A DNA stretch of 64,000 bases. Source: Zygnema cylindricum. Its lineage: Eukaryota; Streptophyta; Zygnematophyceae; Zygnematales; Zygnemataceae. The stretch spans positions 146,214 through 210,213 of the forward strand of contig JBBHKE010002507.1 of NCBI GenBank assembly GCA_037447655.1, given 5' to 3'. The notes under the pieces were generated by a model. The model did not search any database and was not told where the DNA came from. It saw only the letters and a list, made by a program, of their open reading frames with translations. Shown piece after piece: positions 54,604 through 64,000 of the stretch; position 1 is the first letter of the stretch; each line of letters begins with the position of its first letter. Made by a program: the position numbers and the translations under genes.

Positions 54604-56100
54604 ATTTAGGACTTTCTGTTTTGGGGCGGGAGAGAGGGAGAGAGGGAGAGAGGGAGAGAGGGCGAAAGAAGAAAAGACAGGTGGGATGGGGAGGTGGGAG
54701 AGAGAGGGAGAGAACGCGGAAAAAAGGAGAGAGGGAGAGAGGGAAAGGAGAGGGAGAAATAGATTCTTAGCCAGGTGGAGCTGTGAAAGGGGGAGAGGAG
54801 AGAGAGAGAGAGAGAGAGGGAGAGAGGGAGAGAGGGAGAGAGGGCGAAAGAAGGAAAGGCAGATGAGGAGCCAGGTGGGATGGGGAGGTGGGAGAGAGAG
54901 GGAGAGAACGCGGAAAAAAGGAGAGAGGGAGAGAGGGAAAGGAGAGGGAGAAATAGATTCTTAGCCAGGTGGAGCTGTGAAAGGGGGAGAGGGAGGAAGG
55001 GGGGGGGGGGAGGAGAGAGGAGGAAGGATGGATAGGGTGAAGGAGGGAAAGAGGGAACGTGTGTTTAAGTTAGGAAAGAGGAAGAAGCAGGGAAGGGAGC
55101 GAGATGGGGGAAAGAAGGGAGGGAGAGGAGGGAGAAGAGGGAGAGGAGGGAAAGGTGAGAGAGAGGGGAATGGAGGGAGAGAGAGAGAGGGAGCAGAGGG
55201 GTCCCCATGTGACGTCACTCTCTTTGCGGACAGCTGCGAAGAGTTGCAAGTTTTCGAAATTTTACCGCTTTGGATTTTTTTTTTTTATATATATTTTTTT
55301 CATTTTTTTAGTGTTCTTTGTCCGTACGATGGCCGTACTTATTTCTTTGCATTTTTTTTTTTTTTTTACACTTAATTGGGGGGGAAGGAGGGGTGGGGGG
55401 AGGGCGAGGGGAGAGGTGCGACAAGGGGAGGAGGGGGAGGGGGGAGAGGGGGGAGGGGGGAGAGGGGGGAGGGGGGAGAGGGGGGAGGTAGCGGGAGGGG
55501 GGACGGAGGGGGGAGGGAAGACGGCGAGGGGAGGGAGGAGGGAATTTGAGGGAGAGATGGGGGAGGGTGAAGAGATAGGGAGGGGACGGAGGAGGTCAAA
55601 GGGAGGGGTAAGGGGGAAGGGCGATGGGAGGAGGGAGGGTTTGGTGAGGGATGCTGTGGAGCAAGATGGTCGGAAGGGGGAGAGGGAGAGGGAGGGGAAG
55701 GAGAGATAATTCGGGGGTAGAGGGGGGGAGTGTAGGGGTAGAGTGGGTTTGCCCACCGTCCCCCACCAGCTATATTTATTGGAAAAAAAAAAATAAAAAA
55801 AAAATGGAAAGGACCATTGCCTCAAAAAAAAATTGCATTTGTACTAATAGCATATAACAAAAAAAAGGGAGAGAGAAAGAGGGAAAGAAATATAGCAGTA
55901 GAGGGATAGAATTTAGGGGGCAGGGGGGGAGGAAGAGAAACGGAGGGGTAGACCGGAAGGAGAGAAATGGGGGGTAGAGGGAGAGGGAGTGAAATGGGGG
56001 GTGGTCACGGGACTCCCGAGGCAGCAAAGGGAGTCCAGAATTGGATTCGTGGGGGGTCGATTGGGGTGGGTTGGGGGGGAGGGGGGGGGGGGGGGGAGGA
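54604..56100. repeat. Purine-rich (GGGAGA)n/G-tract island
   Basis: Plus-strand sequence is dominated by GGGAGAGA and GGGGAGGG runs at 54610-55200, 55375-55740 and 55860-56100, with T-runs between (55270-55370). A 194-bp tandem duplication lies within it (AGATTCTTAGCCAGGTGGAG starts at 54761 and again at 54955). Poly-G runs occur at about 55000-55010 and 56080-56096. All long open frames here are low-complexity Arg/Gly/Glu strings on one strand and Pro/Ser/Leu strings on the other; none is taken as a gene. Confidence 0.92.
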
Positions 56101-56399
56101 GAGGAGAATGTTAAGACTTTAGTATTTTTTTTGTTTTTCTTTCTGAATTTTCCTCTCGTATGATTATTTTGGTATATTCAATTTTCTCCTTTTTTTGGTA
56201 TGGTTTTTGGTTATCTCTCTTAAGTAGAAAGCACGGGGGAGTGGAGTGGGAGGGAGAGGGGTGTTATTTTGCCGCTTTCCCGGATGCTTCCCCCACCTTT
56301 TGTTTTTCTTAAAAAATTTGTTTTTTTGTTTAAGTAATTTTTTTGGGGGGGAGTAATTTCTGCCTTTTTTTCACTGTTTTTGGGGACAGAGGGTTTTGC

Positions 56400-56432
<33 letters not shown>

Positions 56433-56750
56433 TTTTTTTTAGGTTTTGTTTTGTAACTTTTTATGTAATTTTAATTACAGAGAAAGGAGGAGGGGGAAGA
56501 GGGTGGGTAGGAGGAAGACGATGGGTATGAGCTCACCCTAAGTTGTCATTTTTTGAGAATTGATAACTACCACACTAAATAGGGTTTGGGGGAGGGGGGG
56601 GTGTGTGTGGGGAAATGGGGGGGTTTGGGGGAGATAAGCTTGTGAAGCTCCCAAGTCAGACTTAGTATGGTGGTGGGGGGGGGTCGTTGGGGGAGAGTGA
56701 GGGAGAGGGGGAGCGGGGCGGGGGTCGAGTGGTGGCGATAAGCTGGATTT
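56101..56750. repeat. T-rich and G-rich sequence with a (TA)n microsatellite
   Basis: A (TA)n tract interrupted by TG lies at about 56399-56432. The rest alternates T-runs and G-runs (56580-56720). No gene recognised. Confidence 0.75.
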
Positions 56751-58560
56751 GGTATACTCCCTCTCTCTCCCTCTCTCTCCCTCTCGCCCGCTCTCCCTCT
56801 TTGCCCCTTTCCCTCGTCCCTCTCTCCCTGTCCACCACTCTCCCTCACTCCCTCTCTCCTACTCTCACTCTCTCCCACTCTCCCTCGCCTTGTTACTCCA
56901 AGTTGATGATTTTTTCCCCTTGTATGTAGTTGCATCCCAGTGCTGCGATACTGAAGATAGTGCACGGTGCACTCTCGCTGCCGTACTAATTGAGTACTAC
57001 CAGAAGCCGGCCTGTCTCAATTCCCTATGCTGCGGCATGTTGTACGGTGTGCTGTTCTCTGTGTACTATTAGAGGTGTGTAGTAGCAGTAATAGAGTAGT
57101 AGCAGTAGCAATGTCGTGCTTAGTAATGGAACTGTGTGGGAATTTTGTTGAAATGTGTGGGAATGTCTGGAATTGTAATAGTGAGGGGGGGGGGATAGAG
57201 GGAGAGTGGTGAAGAGAGGGAGGGGAAGAGGGGCGGAGGGGAGGGAGAGGACGGAGCACTGCGTGACGTAACTCGCACGGACTGTTTTAAAGAAGTGCAA
57301 TATTTGGTGAAAATGTTATTCCCCCTTTTTTTTGTAATTAATTCGTCCTTTGTTGTACTTTTCCAGTACGATTTCCATGTTTATTTCTCGGTATTCTTTT
57401 TGGCATTTTTGAAACGGGGGAGCGAGGAGGGAGTGAAGAGTGGAAGGAGAGGAGGATGGCCTCTTTCCGCTTTCACAATGGCACCCTTTTTGTTTATCTT
57501 TTCTTCCATACATCTGTAAGATTATTATTTTTTATTTGCTTATTAAATGATTTTGTGTTAATTTTAGTTTTTTGTTCAAACAATATTTGGTTTATTATCC
57601 GTAATAAAAGGGAACGGAGGAAAGAAAAAACTAACATTATACAAAAAAAAAAATAAGATAAAAGACCTTTGCATATTTTTTCTCCCTTCCCCTTGTATTT
57701 CCTCTCCCTTCCCACCCTATTTCTCTCCCTTCCCTCTCAACTACTATACCTTCCCCCCTATTCTCTCTTTTCTCTCCCTGTTTTTCTGCCTTCCCCCACT
57801 ATTTCCTGTCCGTTTCCCCCTATTTATATGCCTTCTCCCCCAATTTCCCCTCACTTCCCCCCTAGTTCCTCTCCCTTATTCCACTATTTCTCTCCCTTCC
57901 CCCCTATTTTCCTCCCTTCCATTCCTATTTCCTCTCCCTTCGCTTTTTATTTCGTCTTCCTTCTCCCCCTATTTCTCTCCCGTACCCCCTATTCCCTCTC
58001 CCTTTGCCCCATATTTGCTCTCCCTTCCCCCCCTATTTCCTTCCCCTTCCCCCCCTAATTTTCTTCCTCCCCCCCTTTTTCTTCCTCCCCCCCTTTTTCT
58101 TCCCCCCTCCCCTTATTTCTTCTCCCTTCCCACCCTTTTTCTTCCCTTCTCTCCTAATTACTCTCCCTTCCCCTTGATTCTTCTCTTTTCCCCCCTTATT
58201 TTTCTTCTCTCCCCCCTTTTTTCCTCTCCCTTCCCGCGCCTATTTCTTCCCCCTCCCCCCCCCATTCTTTTTCTTCTCTCCTGTTTCTTCTTCATTCTCC
58301 CCCATTTCTGTCCTTTCCCCCCTATTTCTCTCCCTTCGCCCCCTATTCCCCTCTCGTCCGCCCTTTTTTTTTCTCCCTTCCACCCCTTTTTTTTTGTCCT
58401 CCCCCCCTATATCCTCTCCCTTCCCCCTTATTTTTTCCCCCTTCCCCCTATTTTCCTCCTTTCCCCGCTTATTTCTTCTCCCCCCCCCCCCCCCCCCCCT
58501 ATTTCCTCTCCCCCCCCCCCCCCCCCCTATTTTCTCTCTCACTTTCCCCCCTTGGCAAAA
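56751..58560. repeat. Pyrimidine-rich island (CTCTCTCC and CCCTATTTCTCTCCCTTCC)
   Basis: The plus strand switches to pyrimidine: CTCTCTCCCT runs at 56755-56905, then irregular units near CCCCCCTATTTCTCTCCCTT (roughly 18-22 bp) from about 57690 to 58550. C-runs of 14 or more lie at 58480-58530. Between them (56910-57660) is ordinary sequence with no recognised gene. The unit complements the purine words upstream (GGGAGAGAAA). Confidence 0.9.
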
Positions 58561-58599
58561 TCCTTTAAAGCTTAAAATCTCTGTAATACGTGCCAAGCT

Positions 58600-60863
58600 A
58601 ATCAGAAAGAGACAAATACGAAAGCGAAAAAGACAAACATAGTTTGAATATCAAGCTGTATATATATATATATTTTTGTCCTTATCTATTTTCCTAACCC
58701 GACCTTATTTCAACTCCTGATGCCTCTCGAAAATATTTTGTCCATTTATATTAAAAAAATCTCCTATACTAGTTGCCTTTTTGAGAGTTGTTTTCGTACA
58801 AAATGAAAATGTATGATTATTTTTCCCCTTTTTTGTTATGCTCCTTTTTTGTAATATTTCCTTTTGTTTTGCAGCAAACATGTTTTATTTTATGGCCTTT
58901 CTGCTAAATTTCAAAAAACAAAATTCTAAAAAGTATGAATACCATTGTTAGTCTGGACGGACAAACAACAAGGATTCTAATATACCAAGTTCTATTTAGG
59001 TCCTCGTAAGCAAAGAAACATTAAAAAAAAATTAGAGCTGCTATTACCATGTACAGACTAATGATAAAAAAGACTAGCTGAACCGATGTTTCACTAGTCT
59101 ATAAAATAAATCCCATAAACGAAAAGCATGTTAGTTGAACATTACAGTCCACCATCATAATTTTTGGCATGTATTACGTTCACTGGTTTTAACGGAATAA
59201 AGCTATCAAAAATTAGATTGTAACAAGGTTTTGTTGTTGAGTTTTGAATGGAGAAACCAAAAATGTAATACATATTCTGATTGAAAGAATGTCACCAATC
59301 TGAGCAAAGGAAGTCACCGGATTTAGGACCAGCTTCGGAATTATCAACCAGGCAAGATTGTCTTTTGAAAGGAAAATGTCATGTTATGGATAAGATAAAA
59401 AAACATAGTGGATCAAACAATTATAGTGAAGAGAACGATCCTATGCTGATAAATACAACACTTTTATTGATCCCTAATGGAATGACACGATTTAACAAAA
59501 AAGTGAATTAAAAAACATCCATTCACACCCAATGTTAACATCTGTAGAAAAAAGAATCAACTCCAAGAGATCAACTAAGAATTAAAAAATTATGCAAGAA
59601 AAAAATGAGTTTCCTTAGAAATATGACAATCAATCATCAGTCACAATATCCTACTACGATCTATGTCCAAATGAGACGGTTTAACAGAAATTCCAAAAAG
59701 AGCAAACATGGAGTCAAAAGACATCAGTGAAACGCTCTGAGTAGTTTAAACATAGAAAAAAAAAAAAACAAAAAAAAACCTGAAAAAACAACAACAACAA
59801 CAAAATTATTTTCAGGCATCAAGTTTTTAAATGAAAAGAAAATATACTTGTTACTTTATAAGGCACTTCACTTTTATGGTCAAACTCTTGATGCTGCTCC
59901 ACTAAACACTTGCCTTTTGAAACGCAAACGGTAGGTTTAGATTTTCCTAGAATGGCTTTTGAATATCTTATTGTACAAGCAAAACCATTTAACGTTTTAA
60001 AACGATCAGGCGACTTGAACCATTTAGAAAATTTTGAACAAGGATCCGAGACTTTCAGTGGAATTGGTTTTCCACTACAGTTAGCTTTCCACAACAGTTA
60101 GCCTGGATACTTTTTAGATTTCCCGTATCCAAACATACCTGTAGAGGAATTGGACAAAAACTTGTCACTGTGTGCAATGTTTACATTAGGTTGTGGTTTT
60201 CCTTCTTCTTTGCTATATAGTCAGCGTTAAACTCAAAATGTTGCATTTCTTCCATGTATATATATTTTTTGGCTTTCCAATTTATAGCGATTATTGTTAT
60301 TTTTCCTTAGAGCAACAGCATGGAGCCAGCAAAGATAAGATATAATATTGACGTAACAATGTTACATAACAATAGGTTTGTGAAATTTCCTTCTTGCGAG
60401 AAACATACTGAATTGCAGCTAGCTTCAACTTTTATCATACAAAGAAATAAACTCTGTAGCCCAGCACGTAACTGAAAGACCGATCAATATTTGTGCAGTA
60501 AACTCCAAGATTCAGAGTATAGAATTTTTCAATATTGGATAGCCATAGTGTCTGAGTTGACACATAAAAACATATATTTATCAACGCTTAATTTTGTCAA
60601 TGATCAATTAACAAGGTTATATAATACAAACGAAATCTAGTTTTGTCACAATTTGGCTTTTGACATCAATTTACCTTTTCAAGTGTGGGCGAAGGAAATT
60701 GCATTTACGTTGTGATAAAAACATTATTGATTGTTAAAGTGGTTTCTAAGGTTCCAAATTTCATATTGTTGGTTATTCATCAACGTGTAATAGAACCATA
60801 TCACATAATGTATCGTATTAGACTGTACAAAATCCTTGTTATTTTTCCATCGTGTAGAAGATG
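58600..60863. repeat. 2.2-kb dispersed repeat, copy 2
   Basis: Homology with copy 1 starts at about 58628 (GCGAAAAAGACAAAC) and ends at about 60863 (CCATCGTGTAGAA). The region includes a short (TA)n near 58660 that is absent from copy 1. Same orientation as copy 1; spacing about 10 kb. Confidence 0.87.
59910..60101 (+). CDS. Small conserved ORF in repeat copy 2, unknown
   Basis: A 63-codon frame starts MPFETQTVGLDFPRMAFEYL and includes VLKRSGDLNHLENFEQGSE, then ends earlier than the copy 1 frame. About two-thirds of residues match the 49833-50048 frame over the shared 50. No family recognised. Confidence 0.25.
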   Translation: MPFETQTVGLDFPRMAFEYLIVQAKPFNVLKRSGDLNHLENFEQGSETFSGIGFPLQLAFHNS

Positions 60864-61330
60864 GATCACATTATTACAACACATTCGAAGTTAAATGATG
60901 CTGGGTATCTATGATACATTAAGAAATTAATTCTTTTTATGTTTCCATTGGGTATAATATGAAGCAGAATATTATAGGAGGTGGAAGTATAATGCAGAAA
61001 AAAAAACGAATTTAAGTCTTTAAATAAAATTCTCGAAACCATTTGGATAATGATGTGAGTTTCTTATAACTATCAGCTCCAAATGAGCTTTGAAGAGTGC
61101 CAATCAGAAAACAAATGATTCGGGTGTTTCTAGTTTTTTTCATGACATAATTTTGGAGAAATATATTTTTCATTTCATTTCAAATTCGGTGAAAACATGC
61201 TAATATAGTGTAAGATTGTTAACAAGGGATACAATCTGAAAGACTTTGGAGTCTGCAAACTCTAAAAGTTGTTTGAGTTTCACCTTTGGATACATGTGGA
61301 GGACTTGGAGGCATTCAGTTGGAAAGTGAA
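60864..61330. other. Spacer, nothing recognised
   Basis: AT-rich sequence between repeat copy 2 and the 48-bp minisatellite. No domain seen. Confidence 0.35.
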
Positions 61331-61450
61331 CGACGGGGTGGTGGACGAGGAGGTGAACGAAGGGGGGAGGGTGGTGGACGACGGGGTGGTGGACGAGGAG
61401 GTGAACGAAGGGGGGAGGGTGGTGGACGACGGGGTGGTGGACGAGGGAAA
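61331..61450. repeat. 48-bp in-phase minisatellite, about 2.4 units
   Basis: CGACGGGGTGGTGGACGAGG starts at 61331, 61379 and 61427. The period is a multiple of three, so three frames stay open: DDGVVDEEVNEGGRVV, an Arg/Gly frame RRGGGRGGERRGEGGG (61286-61741), and Pro/Arg on the minus strand. The RGG frame continues for about 90 codons past the array, but no domain is recognised. Confidence 0.85.
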
Positions 61451-61766
61451 AGGGTGGTCACGGTGGTGGATGAAGTCATGGTGGACTTATCGTGGATCGC
61501 GTGGAATGGACGTCCAAAAATCATGGAAAAATGGAGGCATGAAATCAAGGAGTGGCGTAATCGGAATCGTATCTATTATAGCATTAGATCCATTTATCCC
61601 TTTAATTTTTTGGTAAACATTGTTGTTGAAAATTTAATAAATTTCAAGAAATTTCCAAACAACCTGCATTGGTTGGCAAAAATCAGAAAGTTATTCAAAA
61701 ATAGTAGAAACTTGTGCGATGAAAGGAGAATGCTTATATAATAATGCGCAATAAAAACAACTAATT

Positions 61767-62126
61767 TCAAAATCCAAAAATACATTCGCACAAAAGAAAA
61801 TTTTGAGAGGTACAAGACCATAAAAGCAAACATTGCATATAAGATCCATTTTTTGACATGGATAATGAGGAATTACATTTGCAAGTGTACTTGCTCGCTT
61901 TGTTAGTGTAGCCTTGGTTGCAAGCACATGTAGGATTTGCAACATTGGAGCAAATACCACTCCCCCCACAAGGCCCCCCAGCCTGGGTAGCATTACAAAA
62001 TGCGTCACAATCGCTTTTACTACGTTGGTCACCATATCCGCATCCAGATAGGAGGCTCGAGTTAAACATGCAATTTCCAGCGAAGTCCTCACATGTTGGG
62101 TGTCCGTTGACTTTTATAATGGATCA
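61767..62126 (-). pseudogene. Cysteine-rich EGF-like protein fragment
   Basis: The open minus-strand frame reads VNGHPTCEDFAGNCMFNSS, SGCGYGDQRSKSDCDAFCNA, PCGGSGICSNVANPTCACNQ and GYTNKASKYTCKCNSS. The spacing C-x5-C..C-x-C-x2-GY resembles an EGF-like domain of secreted or receptor proteins. A stop (TGA) lies upstream at about 62126, and the frame loses its cysteine pattern after about 61870. AG before the first codons and GTAATT at about 61880 could be splice sites, so this may be one exon. A pseudogene fragment is equally possible. It is the only host-like coding signal in the window. Confidence 0.5.
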
Positions 62127-63499
62127 ATGAAATAGTTGTCGACAATATAACTGTTCACCCGTACATGGATAAAGACAATCAATAAATGAAAATTGAGTAT
62201 GCTTATGTTGTGAATTGAATGTTGCAGGTGAAAAGAAAAAGAAAAAAATGTTCCAACGTTTACTCCCTTATATTTAACAATATAATGGGAGGTACTTGGT
62301 GCCGAAAGGAGGGAAGGAGGTGGGGACCTTTATGGTCTTTACACGTTTTCTCTTAGGATAAAAAAGGGTTCACGAACTTTGAGTAAATAAAGGTTTTTGG
62401 AAAGTTTCTTTTTTCTTTGGCTCATAACATTTCTACTGGTTCCATGTATGTTATTCGGGCGTTACAATGTATTCGGAGAGAATCTTTTTTTTGATGGCCC
62501 TAAGAAAGACAAATATTATTAAATTCAATAAAAAATCAATTAAATATATAATAAAAATATATGCCAAATTATTTCATCTTTACTTTTCAAAACTGGATAA
62601 ATAAAGGCAATTAAACAGGTCGTAAAGTTGGAAATGTGAGAGCAACATTGAAAAGGATCCCGGAGCGAACGATTGGATCTCTTCCCTCATCATGTGATTT
62701 TTGTTCGTCCATTTTGATTGGATGCCGATCCGATTTGATCCTGACGATTTCCCCGATCTGATTAAAAGCAGATGATCTCGAACCGATTCCCCTGGATCGA
62801 TCCGGATCCCGATTTTGATTTGCGATTAAATACAAGTAAGAAAAAATAATAAAAACTAAGTAATAACAATTAAAAAAAAGTTGAAAAAATATAATAAAAA
62901 CAAATAAAATACAAAGTAAACGGAGAAAAACAGAAAAACAAAATATTAAATAAACCAAATCAGACTAACGAATAGAACAAAAAACAAATCAAAATAAAGC
63001 AGAAATAGGATAGAATGTAATAATAAAAAAATAACAGAGCCAAAAAAGCAAAAAAATAAATAAATAAAAAAACAAATAAAACAAAATAGAAAAAAACACA
63101 ATAAAAATCGAAATAAAAATAAATGAATATATAATCAAAAACATAATAAAAACAGGATAAAATAAATAATTGATAGATATAAAAGAATAAAAACATAATA
63201 TAGACAACAGAAAGCAATAAAAAATTACAAAGAATATAGTAAACTTATAATTAAAATATAATAAAAACATAAAACAATGATAAAAATAGGAGAAAATACA
63301 ATATAAAAAACGAATAGAATAAAATACAGAACAAAAACAAAATGAAAATAAATTAAAAAATAGTTGAAAATAAAATTGAATCAGCATAACCATAATATTA
63401 AAACAATTCAAAATTAAATTAAAATAGAATGAAACAGAATGAAAACGAAACGAAAACAAAAATAAAGAATGCCGATGGAAAAAAGAAATATAAACAAAA
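62127..63499. other. AT-rich region with A-rich tract
   Basis: No gene recognised. About 62830-63490 is an A-rich tract built of AAAATAA and ATAAAAAC words; Phe/Tyr/Leu frames on the minus strand are compositional artefacts. GATCCGAT/CCGATC words cluster at 62720-62820. Confidence 0.5.
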
Positions 63500-64000
63500 C
63501 AAAATTAACAAAAAAACACAACCCATCCACATTGACAATGGGGTTAAAGGCATCATTCCACCCCTCTCCAACTCTCCCTCTTCCCCCACCCTCAGCTTCT
63601 CCCTCTCTTTCTCCCCCTCCACGTTTCGGTCCCCGCCCACTCTCCTTTTCCCCCTACACCCACTTAAATTGTGTAGTTTGTTCATAATAAAAACGTTAGG
63701 AATAGTAACCTACAAAAAACAATAACGTAAACGTTACATTCATTGCCATTAAGCACCATTTTTTATAAACTTCTAACTCATTTTAGAAACAACAATCAGC
63801 TTAGAAACAACAATCAGCTTTGTGTAGTGTTTAGTCTTACAAGGTTACGAGGTTGGTGAGTTGAACGATGGACGATGGAATGCTTCCACTCAACTGGTTC
63901 TTTGCTAAGCTTCTGTAACGCCATCAAACCCATCAACCCTTTCAACCATTTATAAATGCCTTCTTCTTATTTGGTCTAATACAGAAAAAAAATAAAATAT
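63500..64000. other. Window end: pyrimidine tract and unassigned sequence
   Basis: A CTCTCCCTCTTCCCCC tract lies at about 63560-63650. A short direct duplication of CAACAATCAGCTTAGAAA is at about 63788-63823. Nothing else recognised. Confidence 0.45.

Noticed and set aside
55104-55825. Long open frames in the GA-rich island (up to about 200 codons)
   Set aside because: They encode only Gly/Arg/Glu or Pro/Ser/Leu low-complexity strings on both strands, as expected from purine tracts.
48559-60863. Firm call of the 2.2-kb copies as LTRs of one giant retrotransposon
   Set aside because: No TG..CA ends, PBS, PPT or flanking target duplication could be seen, and the interior contains unrelated minus-strand copia and DNA elements.
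62960-63459. Phe/Tyr-rich frames of 85-156 codons
   Set aside because: They are compositional artefacts of the A-rich tract read on the minus strand.

Overview
This is nuclear DNA from a plant. The evidence is Ty1/copia and Ty3/gypsy pol domains of plant type, LTRs with G-box (CACGTG) motifs, and PBSs that match plant initiator tRNA-Met. The lineage cannot be fixed further. I see no confident intact host gene; almost everything is nested, decayed transposable elements or low-complexity sequence. The only host-like coding trace is a cysteine-rich EGF-like fragment near 61.9-62.1 kb.

Layout. 0-4 kb: a 49-bp tandem array, a TA-flanked terminal-inverted-repeat (TIR) element and a 1-kb near-palindromic fold-back element. 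4-11 kb: a copia 3' end and LTR, then a degenerate gypsy pol with a solo copia LTR (5-bp TSD) inserted at its 3' end, then gypsy LTR copies. 11-16 kb: a second TIR element and two copia fragments. 16-23 kb: copia LTRs, a gypsy 5' LTR with PBS and decayed gag, and an internally deleted copia element. 24-35 kb: a 20-bp tandem array; a plus-strand copia element split by a full-length minus-strand copia element (25054-30668, TSD TGATT); then a third copia element with its 3' LTR. 35-48 kb: minus-strand copia elements with 5' LTRs and PBSs, a diverged copia gag and a gypsy gag-protease. 48-64 kb: two direct copies of a 2.2-kb repeat flanking about 8 kb that holds a trinucleotide array, a copia gag, a second fold-back element, a third TIR element and a purine-to-pyrimidine strand-switch island; then a minisatellite, the EGF-like fragment and A-rich sequence.

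The most interesting system is in the copia elements. Several families (called A-E here) share a design. The LTR ends inside the gag reading frame. The next bases, GGTTATGGGCCCACC in two elements, are complementary to the anticodon arm of initiator tRNA-Met, so a half-tRNA primer is implied, and the same bases encode the conserved Gag motif V-x-G-P-P. Upstream in the LTR leader lie two adjacent hairpins; the first is nearly invariant and the second keeps pairing through compensatory changes between families. An antisense tRNA-like module and a G-box also recur in the LTRs. All calls come from reading by eye; no alignment or database search was run.
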